DNA from: Kiritimatiellaceae bacterium
GTDB lineage: Bacteria > Verrucomicrobiota > Kiritimatiellia > Kiritimatiellales > Pontiellaceae
NCBI GenBank assembly: GCA_002691095.1
Contig: NZGU01000002.1
Location: forward strand, 31,107 to 45,453
Direction: 5' to 3'
DNA length: 14,347 bases
In this document: piece by piece, positions 5,714 through 13,490 of the stretch
How the letters are laid out: every line of letters begins with the position of its first letter
Position numbering within the stretch: position 1 is the first letter of the stretch
Translations under genes and position numbers: made by a program
The notes under the pieces: model-generated
Told to the model about the DNA's origin: nothing
Database searches by the model: none
The model's input: the letters and a program-made list of their open reading frames with translations, nothing else

Positions 5714-8526
5714 AGCAACTCCTTCAAATACTGCCCCGTAAACGAGCCCTCACAAGCCGCCACCTCCTCCGGCGTACCGCTCGCCACCAGCAACCCCCCA
5801 TTCACGCCCCCACCCGGCCCCATATCCACCACATAATCCGCCCGCTTAATCATATCCAAGTTATGCTCAATCACGATCACCGTATTGCCCTCATCCCGCA
5901 ACCGCTCCAATACCTCCAGCAACTTATGCACATCCGCAAAATGCAACCCCGTCGTCGGCTCATCCAAAATATACACCGTCCGCCCCGTCGACCGCTTGCT
6001 CAACTCACTCGCCAGCTTCACCCGCTGCGCCTCCCCGCCCGAGAGAGTCGTCGCCGGCTGCCCCAACTTCAAATAGCCCAACCCCACCTCACATAATGTC
6101 TGCAGCTTCCGCGCAATTTTTGGCACCGCCTCAAAATAAGACGTCGCCTCCTCAATACTCAAATTCAGCACATCCGAAATATGCAACCCCTTATAGGTCA
6201 CCTCCAACGTCTCCCGATTGTACCGACGCCCCTCACACTGCTCGCACGGCACATACACATCCGGCAGAAAATGCATCTCAATCTTCAAGATACCATCCCC
6301 CTTACACCGCTCACAACGCCCCCCCTTCACGTTAAAACTATACCGTCCCGGTTTATACCCCCGCATCTTCGACGCCGGCAACGAAGCAAACAAATTCCGA
6401 ATCTCCGTAAACGCCCCCGTATACGTCGCCGGATTCGACCGCGGAGTTCGCCCAATCGGCGACTGATCAATCACAATCATCTTATCCAACAACTCCAGCC
6501 CCCGCAGCTCCCGATGCTTCCCCGGCAACTCCTTCGAACCATTAAAATGCTGCCCCAAGATCCGCTTCAACGTGAAATCCACCAACGAACTCTTTCCGCT
6601 CCCCGAAACCCCCGTCACACACGTAAACAACCCCACCGGAAACTTCACACTCACCCGCTTCAAATTATTCGCCGCCGCCCCCCGCAACTCCAGCCAACCC
6701 CGCTTCGCCCTCAACCGCTTCGTCGGCACCTCCCCCCTCCGCTCCCCCCGCAAATACGCCCCCGTCAACGTCTTCGCCTTCAACAACTTCGCCGTCGGCC
6801 CCGCAAACACCACCTCGCCCCCCTCATGCCCCGCCAGCGGCCCCATATCAATCACATAATCTGCCGTCCGAATCGTCTGCTCATCATGCTCCACCACAAT
6901 CACCGTATTCCCCAAATCCCGCAACCCCCGCAACGTCCCAATCAAGCGATCATTATCCCGCTGATGCAACCCAATACTCGGCTCATCCAGCACATACACC
7001 ACCCCCACCAACCCCGCCCCAATCTGCGTCGCCAACCGAATACGCTGCGCCTCCCCCCCTGACAACGATCCACTCTCCCGATCCAACGTCAAATAATCCA
7101 GCCCCACATCCACCATAAAACCCAACCGCGAACGAATCTCCTTCAAAACATCCCGCGTAATCAGCTCCTCCTGCTCCCGCAACACCAATTCCCCAAAAAA
7201 CTGCGCCGCATCCGCCACCGAATCGCCAATCATCTCCCGAATATTCCGCCCATTAACCCGACACGCCAACACCGCCGGCTTCAACCGATCCCCCCCGCAC
7301 CCCGGACACGCCCGCCGCACCATATACTCCCGCAGCCAATGGCTCACCCCATCGCTCTCCTTATCCTCCAGCCGCCGCCGCAACATCGGAATCACTCCCT
7401 CAAATGGCTTCCGCATCAACCGACGCCGCATGAAATACTCAATCTCAACCTCCCCCGACCCATGCAACAACACCTCCCGAAACCCCTCCTCCAACGCCTC
7501 AAACGGCACCTCCGGATTCACCCCGAACGCCTCCCCCAAAGCCGCCAGCAACTTCTTATTATAAATCACCACCCGCCGGCCCCCATACCGCAACGGATGA
7601 ATCGCCCGACTCCACGCCACCGACTCATCCGGCACCAGCAACGCCTCATCAAACACCAACTGCGTACCCAACCCATGGCACGTCTCACACGCCCCATACG
7701 GACTGTTAAACGAAAAATGCCGCGCCTCCAGCAAATCAAAACTAATCCCACACGCCACACACGCATTCCGCTCCGAAAACGTCCGCTCCTCCCACGCCCC
7801 CTCCGCCCCCTCCAGCAACGCCACCATCAACCCCTCCCCCTCGCTCAACGCCAACTCCACCGAATCCGTCAACCGTGATCGCCCCTCCACATCCACCACC
7901 AAACGATCCACCACCGCCTCAATCGTATGCTTCCTCGTCTTCGCCAATGCCGGAACCCCCTCCAACTCCATCAGTTCCCCATCCACCCGCACCCGCACAA
8001 ATCCCCTCCGACGCGCCCGCTCAAACACCTCCACATGCTCCCCCTTGCGCCCCCGCACCAACGGCGCCAACACCATCAACCGACGGCCCGCCTCCTCCCC
8101 CAACAACCGCTCCACCATCTCCTCCGCACTCTGTCGCTCCACCGGCTTCCCACACGAATAACAATGCGCCTTTCCAATGCTCGCAAACAACAGCCGCAAA
8201 TAGTCATAAATCTCCGTCGTCGTCGCCACGATCGACCGCGGATTGGCCCCCGCCGTCCGCTGCTCAATCGAAACCGCCGGCGACAACCCCTCAATCCCAT
8301 CCACATCCGGCTTCTGCATCTGCCCCAAAAACTGCCGCGCATACGCCGAAAGACTCTCCACATACTTCCGCTGCCCCTCCGCATAAATCGTATCAAACGC
8401 CAGCGACGACTTCCCCGAACCACTCAACCCCGTAATCACCGTCAGCTCATCCCGCGGCAACCGCACATCCACACCCTTCAGGTTATGCTCCCGCGCCCCC
8501 CAAACCTCAATCCACTTCTTCGCCAC
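5710..8526 (-). CDS. uvrA: Excinuclease ABC subunit UvrA
   Basis: UvrA is the damage-sensing ATPase that loads UvrB in nucleotide excision repair. The 938 residues equal the usual length (E. coli 940). The two ABC modules are complete. The first has Walker A GLSGSGKSS at 33-41, signature LSGGEAQR at 488-495 and Walker B LDEPSIGL at 513-520. The second has GVSGSGKSS at 639-647, LSGGEAQR at 828-835 and LDEPTTGLH at 854-862. Zinc-module cysteines are present: C256, C259, C280 and C283 in the first module, and C738, C741, C761 and C764 in the second. The opening WIEVWGAREHNLKGV is typical. I chose GTG at 8526 because it gives the normal N-terminus and follows TAGGGG by four bases; the frame extends further but overlaps the upstream gene. 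It lies 7 bases downstream of the small gene at 8534-8794, so translation may be coupled. Its end overlaps pdxB by 4 bases. Confidence 0.97.
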   Translation of the reverse strand: MAKKWIEVWGAREHNLKGVDVRLPRDELTVITGLSGSGKSSLAFDTIYAEGQRKYVESLSAYARQFLGQMQKPDVDGIEGLSPAVSIEQRTAGANPRSIVATTTEIYDYLRLLFASIGKAHCYSCGKPVERQSAEEMVERLLGEEAGRRLMVLAPLVRGRKGEHVEVFERARRRGFVRVRVDGELMELEGVPALAKTRKHTIEAVVDRLVVDVEGRSRLTDSVELALSEGEGLMVALLEGAEGAWEERTFSERNACVACGISFDLLEARHFSFNSPYGACETCHGLGTQLVFDEALLVPDESVAWSRAIHPLRYGGRRVVIYNKKLLAALGEAFGVNPEVPFEALEEGFREVLLHGSGEVEIEYFMRRRLMRKPFEGVIPMLRRRLEDKESDGVSHWLREYMVRRACPGCGGDRLKPAVLACRVNGRNIREMIGDSVADAAQFFGELVLREQEELITRDVLKEIRSRLGFMVDVGLDYLTLDRESGSLSGGEAQRIRLATQIGAGLVGVVYVLDEPSIGLHQRDNDRLIGTLRGLRDLGNTVIVVEHDEQTIRTADYVIDMGPLAGHEGGEVVFAGPTAKLLKAKTLTGAYLRGERRGEVPTKRLRAKRGWLELRGAAANNLKRVSVKFPVGLFTCVTGVSGSGKSSLVDFTLKRILGQHFNGSKELPGKHRELRGLELLDKMIVIDQSPIGRTPRSNPATYTGAFTEIRNLFASLPASKMRGYKPGRYSFNVKGGRCERCKGDGILKIEMHFLPDVYVPCEQCEGRRYNRETLEVTYKGLHISDVLNLSIEEATSYFEAVPKIARKLQTLCEVGLGYLKLGQPATTLSGGEAQRVKLASELSKRSTGRTVYILDEPTTGLHFADVHKLLEVLERLRDEGNTVIVIEHNLDMIKRADYVVDMGPGGGVNGGLLVASGTPEEVAACEGSFTGQYLKELL

Positions 8527-8533
8527 AATACCC

Positions 8534-8794
8534 CTACAACTTTCGACTGCCCCGATACGAAAACAGCTCCTCCAACGCAAACGAATCCGGTGCTGCACAC
8601 GCATTCACCGCCCGCTCGATTTTACGTTGCATATTCGCCGTCAGCCACCGCCCCTTACGCGCTTTCTGCACCTGCTTGTGCGTAATAAATCCCGGCGGAA
8701 CCGCCGCCACCACATCATGATTGCTCCACCCCCGCTCCACCATAATCCCATCCAACGGCTGCACCCCCATCGCCCGACTCTGATCCTCATCCAT
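8534..8794 (-). CDS. Small basic conserved-looking protein, possibly HTH-like, cotranscribed with uvrA
   Basis: The 86-residue product has a helical, basic core (about 12-65) reading PLDGIMVERGWSNHDVVAAV, then FITHKQVQKARKGRWLTANM, then QRKIERAVNA. The layout (short helix, a GWSNHDVV turn, THKQVQKARKGRWLT, a final KIERAVN helix) resembles small lambda-repressor-type DNA-binding domains, and I have an impression of similar short hypothetical proteins in other bacteria. I cannot name a family, and no function is established. The ATG at 8794 is well supported: AGGAGG lies at 8806-8801, six bases upstream; an extension to 8845 is less likely. It precedes uvrA by 7 bases on the same strand, so it should share the transcript. 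A regulator of uvrA or an RNA/DNA-binding accessory is possible but unproven. Confidence 0.8.
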   Translation of the reverse strand: MDEDQSRAMGVQPLDGIMVERGWSNHDVVAAVPPGFITHKQVQKARKGRWLTANMQRKIERAVNACAAPDSFALEELFSYRGSRKL

Positions 8795-8865
8795 AAACAA
8801 CCTCCTCATCAAAAATATCGTCAAACCCCTCCAAAAGCGATTCAATGTTCAAAAAAGGAAACGCC

Positions 8866-9360
8866 ATGACCGGATTCATAATCGTACTGCTCAGCATAGC
8901 CGCCTCACTCACCATCGCCCTACGGCACGGACGCCCCCGCCGCGACGCCCTCCAACTCTACGCCACCCAACACCACTTCCAACTCCACCGCGAACGCAAC
9001 TACGACTTCATCCAACAAAATCTACTCCCCACCCTCCACGCCACCGGCACCCACCACTACGCCCAAAACATCCTCACCAACGCCACCCACACCCTCTGCG
9101 ACTACCACCTCGAACTCCCCACCCACACGCAACCCCAATCCCACCACTTTCATCTAATCCTCACCCACCAGCCCCACTCCACATCCGTCCTCCACATCAA
9201 TCAGCAACCCGTTTCCGACCTCCAACCCCTGCTTCTCGAACTCATCAACGGCACCCAAACCCACCTCGAACTCCAAGAAAAAAACACCCGCGCCCATCTC
9301 TACAGCGGCCCCCTCAACCCCGAAAAACTCCCCACCCAACTTCAGCAATTCAAGGCATAG
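8866..9360 (+). CDS. His-rich single-pass membrane-anchored protein of unknown function
   Basis: The 164-residue product begins with an uncleaved-looking hydrophobic helix (about 3-20, FIIVLLSIAASLTIAL) followed by RHGRPRR, which suggests an N-terminal anchor with the rest in the cytoplasm. The soluble part has a repeating beta-like pattern, including ATGTHHYAQNIL, a TLCDYHLEL strand and SHHFHLILTHQ. This layout vaguely recalls proteins in which an N-terminal helix precedes a G..R..N.L....DY.Y core, but I cannot assign a family. ATG 8866 was preferred over 8845 because AAAAGGAA ends five bases upstream of it. The composition is extreme (18 His, 3 Val, no Trp), as expected for C/A-rich codons. 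It is divergent from the small gene before uvrA and ends 6 bases from the parB stop. Confidence 0.75.
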   Translation: MTGFIIVLLSIAASLTIALRHGRPRRDALQLYATQHHFQLHRERNYDFIQQNLLPTLHATGTHHYAQNILTNATHTLCDYHLELPTHTQPQSHHFHLILTHQPHSTSVLHINQQPVSDLQPLLLELINGTQTHLELQEKNTRAHLYSGPLNPEKLPTQLQQFKA

Positions 9361-9366
9361 AACCGC

Positions 9367-10275
9367 TCACAGCTCCTGCTCATACCCCATCATCTTCAGC
9401 AATCGATCCAACTCATCATTATCGTGATAATCGATCTCCACCGAACCCTTCACCCGTCGACCATTCGCCAAAGTCTTCGACGGCGAAATACGCACCTGCG
9501 TCCCCAACAACCGATGTAAATCATCCGTCAAACTCCGCAAATAATCCCCCGGCAAATCACTCCGCTCCGCCCGCGGCTTCTTCGGCGGCAATCCCACCCT
9601 CTTCACCAGCCGCTCCAACGCCCGCACCGTCAACCTCTCCTTAATCGCCTGCCTCGCCAACGCCTCCCGATCCGCCTCCAAAGCCGCCCCCAGCAACACC
9701 TTCGCATGTCCCACACTCAACAACCCATCCGACACCTGCTTGCGCACCGCATCCGACAAATCCAGCAACCGCAACGCATTCGCCACCGAAGCCCGCGCCT
9801 TACCCACCTGTTCGGCCACCTGCTCCTGCGTCAACCCAAACTGCTTCTGCAACAACGCATAACCCTCTGCCTCCTCAATCGGATTCAAATCCTCCCGCTG
9901 CAAATTTTCAATCAGCGCTAACTCCAACGCCTTCTCATCCGACGCCTCAATCACCCGCACCGGCACCTTCTGCAAGCCCGCCGCCTCCGCCGCCCGCAAC
10001 CGACGCTCCCCCGCAATCAGCTCCAACTTCTCCTCCACCGCCCGCACAATCAACGGCTGCAAAATTCCATGCACCTTCACCGACTCCACCAGCTCCTTCA
10101 GCGCCTCCGTCTCAAACACCGACCGCGGCTGCCACGGACTCGCCACCACCCGCGTCAACACCACTTCCTGCACGCCCCCCGCCTTCGACGCCTCTAGTGC
10201 CTCCTCACGCTTCGTCGCACCATCCTTAATCAGCGCATCCAATCCACGCCCCAGTCCCTTCTGCTTACCCGTCAT
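9367..10275 (-). CDS. parB: Chromosome-partitioning protein ParB
   Basis: ParB binds centromere-like parS sites, hydrolyses CTP and spreads along DNA to help segregate the chromosome with ParA. The 302-residue protein has the N-terminal KGLGRGLDALI at 6-16 that contacts ParA, then the PWQPR..F box at 48-54, HGILQPLIVR at 69-78, the CTP-binding GERRLRAAEAAGL at 89-101 and ENLQREDLNPIEEAEGY at 123-139. The helix-turn-helix LTQEQVAEQVGKARASVANALRLL spans 148-171, and a C-terminal dimerisation domain follows. AGGAG precedes the ATG at normal spacing. No parA is adjacent; the upstream gene is the lipoprotein gene, 61 bases away, so parB may be the last gene of the accB operon or have its own promoter there. 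I saw no parS-like site in the window. Confidence 0.96.
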   Translation of the reverse strand: MTGKQKGLGRGLDALIKDGATKREEALEASKAGGVQEVVLTRVVASPWQPRSVFETEALKELVESVKVHGILQPLIVRAVEEKLELIAGERRLRAAEAAGLQKVPVRVIEASDEKALELALIENLQREDLNPIEEAEGYALLQKQFGLTQEQVAEQVGKARASVANALRLLDLSDAVRKQVSDGLLSVGHAKVLLGAALEADREALARQAIKERLTVRALERLVKRVGLPPKKPRAERSDLPGDYLRSLTDDLHRLLGTQVRISPSKTLANGRRVKGSVEIDYHDNDELDRLLKMMGYEQEL

Positions 10276-10336
10276 AACTTGCTCCTATTAACCCACTCAG
10301 CTTCACACGCACACCCTTCAAATTCAAGACCCAACC

Positions 10337-11137
10337 CTACCGCCCCCCATCCCGCAACGCAACCGGAACCGTAAACGCCACCTCATCACTCGCCACCGCC
10401 GCCAGCCGATCCACATAAAGCGTCATAACCGCCCATAACCGCTCTCGCCGCACCACCGCCATCGAACCCAGCCACCCCTCCACATCCAACCGCTCCCAAC
10501 CCGGTTGCCCCTCATCGGCCACCGCAAACGCCAACAACCCCCTCACAGCATCCTCATCCACCCCCACCAAGTCCCGCACCAACCGATACGACAATGCATA
10601 CGCATCTTCCCCCCCCTCCAGCCGCCGCCTCCATTCCGCCACCGCCACCCCCCGCTCCTCACAAAACCGCACCGCAAACCACGACGCCAACCCCTCCATC
10701 ATCCAATCCCGCAACGCCGGGTTCAACAAATGCACCACCTCATGTGCCAGCAAAAACCAACCCCCCTCATCCGCCCCATTCACCCCCAAATAGATCACCC
10801 CATGTCCCGCCTCCTCCGAAACCAGCTCCATCAGCGAAAAATGTTCCGCCACCCCCAAATGCCGCCACTCCGCCCGCGCCCTAGCATACCGCAACTCGAC
10901 CCGCTCCAACCGAACCGTAGGCACCCCCAACCAACGCTCCGACTCCAGCCGCGCCGCCTCCATAAACGTCCACAATGCCCGATCCTCTACCGGCTCATAC
11001 ACCTCATGCCACGCCATTCCCATAGGGAGCGCCCCCTCCCGCACCGAACAGCCCGCCCCCCACAAAAAAAGGGCGGCCAACAGCACACCCTTCCCATCCA
11101 AAACACATTTCCCCACCAACGTTCTACTCCACCGCAT
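10337..11137 (-). CDS. Putative lipoprotein with a gluzincin-type HExxH zinc-peptidase motif
   Basis: The 266-residue product starts with a basic stretch, a hydrophobic core (GVLLAALFLWGAG) and Cys30, so it looks like a lipoprotein precursor, although the lipobox WGAGC is not canonical. At 132-136 it has HEVVH, followed by NPALRDWMMEGLASWFA with Glu148 twelve residues after the second His. An HExxH...EG(L)A(S)W arrangement is characteristic of gluzincin-type metallopeptidases, where the two His and the later Glu bind zinc and Glu133 is the base. No finer family can be assigned. The ATG at 11137 overlaps the AmaP-like gene by 14 bases and has GGTGA upstream; a TTG or GTG near 11122 is an alternative. 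It sits in a tight operon with envelope genes, so a role at the cell envelope is inferred. Activity is not demonstrated. Confidence 0.8.
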   Translation of the reverse strand: MRWSRTLVGKCVLDGKGVLLAALFLWGAGCSVREGALPMGMAWHEVYEPVEDRALWTFMEAARLESERWLGVPTVRLERVELRYARARAEWRHLGVAEHFSLMELVSEEAGHGVIYLGVNGADEGGWFLLAHEVVHLLNPALRDWMMEGLASWFAVRFCEERGVAVAEWRRRLEGGEDAYALSYRLVRDLVGVDEDAVRGLLAFAVADEGQPGWERLDVEGWLGSMAVVRRERLWAVMTLYVDRLAAVASDEVAFTVPVALRDGGR

Positions 11138-11672
11138 CAATCGAATCACCCCGTGGTGCCGCCTCTCCCACAATCTCCGAAATATGAATCCGGATTTGAT
11201 GAATCTCATTAATCCCCAACGCTTCCGCCATATGCTCCCGAATGCGCTCCTGCATCACCTGCGATAACTCCGGAATCGGATTCCCCGCCTGCACCTTCAC
11301 CCGCAACGAAATCTCCAGCCTCTTCCGCGACTGGCTCAACTGCGTATCCACACTCGTCACCGCCGAAAACTCCCGCGCCGTCCGCTCCACAAAATCCTTA
11401 ATCGCCCGCACACTGATTCCCACCGAACCCTCGGCCGAATCAAACTGAATAAACCCATCCGACTTCGAACCCAAGCCACCCAGCCAACGCAACAGCACCG
11501 CCAGCACCATCACGCCCCCCACAAACGCGCCCGTCAACGGCGCCTGCAGATAGAACAACAACTGATCCCCAAACGAACGATCGATCAAATTGCCATACAA
11601 TAACGCCCCGCCGATCACCAATAGCAACAGCGTTGCAATCACATCCCAAAACGCTCCCGACCGGCGATTCAC
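11124..11672 (-). CDS. amaP: AmaP-like membrane anchor of Asp23
   Basis: AmaP is the membrane protein that anchors Asp23 in Staphylococcus; the family keeps two membrane helices followed by an Asp23-like domain. Here (182 residues) helix 1 is at about 9-30 (DVIATLLLLVIGGALLYGN) and helix 2 at about 44-66 (APLTGAFVGGVMVLAVLLRW). The segment from about 80 onward (GSVGISVRAIKDFVERTA, then LEISLRVKVQAGNPIPELSQVMQERI) resembles a reduced Asp23 fold. The start is GTG at 11672, overlapping the Asp23 stop as GTGA, with GGAGGAG upstream. The pair is therefore translationally coupled to the Asp23 gene. The gene symbol is used by similarity of architecture and context only. Confidence 0.82.
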   Translation of the reverse strand: MNRRSGAFWDVIATLLLLVIGGALLYGNLIDRSFGDQLLFYLQAPLTGAFVGGVMVLAVLLRWLGGLGSKSDGFIQFDSAEGSVGISVRAIKDFVERTAREFSAVTSVDTQLSQSRKRLEISLRVKVQAGNPIPELSQVMQERIREHMAEALGINEIHQIRIHISEIVGEAAPRGDSIDAVE

Positions 11673-12097
11673 TCGCTCTCCTCCGCCTGCGCCTCGCGCG
11701 GGCTACGAATACCCTGCACCACCACATTCACCGCAAACACCTGCTGACCCGTCATCTCCTCAACCGCCTGCTTCACCGCCGTCTGCAGCTGCACACAAAT
11801 CTCTGGAATCTTCACGCCGAACTCCAACACGACCGTCAAATCAATCGTCAGCAGCTCCTCGTTCTCCTTCTCAATCCGAATGCCCCGATCCTTCGCCTTC
11901 TTCCCAATGATACCCGCAATATCATCCGCCAAAGATCCCTGCAGCTCCACCACGCCCGGCACCTTTTCCGCCGTCTCGTGAGCAATCACTGCAATCACAT
12001 TGTTATTGATCCGAATTTGACCATACCCCTCACCCGGCGCATCCGACACCGCGAAATCGCGCGTATCCGCCACCGCATTACCCGTCTGATTTTCCAT
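11669..12097 (-). CDS. Asp23/Gls24 family (DUF322) protein, YqhY-like
   Basis: The 142-residue protein has the family pattern: QIRINNNVIAVIAHETAEKVPGVVEL (about 27-52), a central region ending in LLTIDLTVVLEFGVKIPEICVQLQ (82-105), then AVKQAVEEMTGQQVFAVNVVVQGI (107-130). Family members are linked to cell-envelope stress (Asp23) and, as YqhY in Bacillus, to acetyl-CoA carboxylase; deletion of yqhY there is tied to altered lipid metabolism. ATG 12097 is preferred over an upstream in-frame start because AAAGGAG lies seven bases before it and the usual proteins begin similarly. It follows accC by 20 bases and overlaps the AmaP-like gene. The operon position is the same as yqhY in Firmicutes. Confidence 0.93.
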   Translation of the reverse strand: MENQTGNAVADTRDFAVSDAPGEGYGQIRINNNVIAVIAHETAEKVPGVVELQGSLADDIAGIIGKKAKDRGIRIEKENEELLTIDLTVVLEFGVKIPEICVQLQTAVKQAVEEMTGQQVFAVNVVVQGIRSPREAQAEESE

Positions 12098-12117
12098 CGC
12101 CAACTCCTTTCTCCACA

Positions 12118-13482
12118 CTACTGCTCTTTCAAAAACACCTCATTCATAAACGACTCCAGATACGCCGTATTGTACGCACCTGAACAAAACGTCTCATCCT
12201 CCATCAACGCCAAACCAAGCGGCACCGATGTATGCGGTCCATTAATAGTAAACTCTGCCAACGCCCGCTTCAATCGCGCAATCGCCTCATTACGATCACG
12301 ACCCTTCGCAATAATTTTCCCCACCATACTGTCATAATACGGCGGAATCACATAGCCCGAATAGACGTGCGAATCGATCCGAATCCCCGGCCCGCCCGGA
12401 AAATGAACCGCCTCCACCGGACCCGGTGCTGGCGTAAAGTTCCGATACGGATCCTCCGCATTCACCCGATACTCAATCGCGTGCCCCTGCACCACCACCT
12501 CGTCCTGCGTAAACGACAGCTTCTCACCCGCCGCCACACGGATCATCTCCTTCAACAAATCGATGCCCGTCACCTCTTCCGAAACCGTATGCTCCACCTG
12601 AATCCGCGTATTCATCTCCATAAAATAGAACTGCTTAGCCACCTCGTCATACAAAAACTCCAGCGTACCAGCACTGTCATAATCGACCGCCTTCGCCGCC
12701 TTCACCGCCGCGTCGCCCAGCGCCTTCCGCTCCTCATCCGTCAACGTCGGGCCCGGCGCCTCCTCTACCAACTTCTGGTGCCGCCGTTGGATCGAACAGT
12801 CCCGCTCTCCCACATGGCACACATGCCCATGTTTATCGCCGATAATCTGCACCTCAACATGCCGAGCCGACTCAATATACTTCTCCATAAACAAATCCGG
12901 ATTGCCAAACGCAACCTTCCCCTCCGCCTGCGCCGCCATAAAGCCCTGCACCAGCTCCTCATCGTTCCGCGCCACACGCATCCCCTTGCCGCCCCCACCA
13001 GCCACCGCCTTCATCAGCACCGGATAGCCCATCTCCTTCGCCAACTCCAAAGCCACATCCGCATCCGGCAACACACCCTCCGAACCCGGCGTAATCGGCA
13101 CCCCCGCCGCCTTCATCGTATCCCGCGCAATCGCCTTATCACCCATATTCTGGATACACGTCGCCGACGGCCCGATAAACGTAATATTACAATTTCCACA
13201 AATCTCCGCAAACGGCGCATTCTCCGCCAGAAAGCCATACCCCGGATGGATCGCATCCGCATTCGTCAGCTCCGCCGCCGCGATAATATTGGTAATCTTC
13301 AGGTAACTCTCCGCCGCCTGCGCCGGGCCAATACAAACCGCCTCATCCGCCATCTGCACATGCAACGAATCCTCATCCGCCTCCGAATACACCGCCACCG
13401 AACGCACACCCAACTCCCGGCACGCCCGAATAATCCGCAACGCAATCTCACCCCGGTTCGCAATCAACACTTTTTCAAACAT
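12118..13482 (-). CDS. accC: Biotin carboxylase subunit of acetyl-CoA carboxylase
   Basis: AccC carboxylates the biotin carried by AccB, using ATP and bicarbonate, the first half of the acetyl-CoA carboxylase reaction that commits carbon to fatty acids. The 454 residues match the family length (E. coli 449). Motifs in order: KVLIANRGEIALRIIRA at 4-20, HPGYGFLAEN at 79-88, the ATP-grasp GGGGKGM at 162-168, RRHQKLVEEAPGP at 233-245, the FMEMNTRIQVEH catalytic strand at about 287-298, and EYRVNAEDP at 337-345 with the catalytic-region arginine (Arg339). After VEH the sequence reads TVSEEVTGIDL, slightly different from the usual PVTEMVTG. ATG 13482 is chosen, with AGGA from the accB stop six bases upstream; an in-frame TTG at 13488 is less likely. 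The gap to accB is 8 bases. Confidence 0.97.
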   Translation of the reverse strand: MFEKVLIANRGEIALRIIRACRELGVRSVAVYSEADEDSLHVQMADEAVCIGPAQAAESYLKITNIIAAAELTNADAIHPGYGFLAENAPFAEICGNCNITFIGPSATCIQNMGDKAIARDTMKAAGVPITPGSEGVLPDADVALELAKEMGYPVLMKAVAGGGGKGMRVARNDEELVQGFMAAQAEGKVAFGNPDLFMEKYIESARHVEVQIIGDKHGHVCHVGERDCSIQRRHQKLVEEAPGPTLTDEERKALGDAAVKAAKAVDYDSAGTLEFLYDEVAKQFYFMEMNTRIQVEHTVSEEVTGIDLLKEMIRVAAGEKLSFTQDEVVVQGHAIEYRVNAEDPYRNFTPAPGPVEAVHFPGGPGIRIDSHVYSGYVIPPYYDSMVGKIIAKGRDRNEAIARLKRALAEFTINGPHTSVPLGLALMEDETFCSGAYNTAYLESFMNEVFLKEQ

Positions 13483-13490
13483 AAACAATC

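Noticed and set aside
8795..8865. LexA/SOS-like operator between the uvrA unit and the divergent gene
   Set aside because: A GAAC half-motif occurs, but no dyad partner with normal spacing was found.
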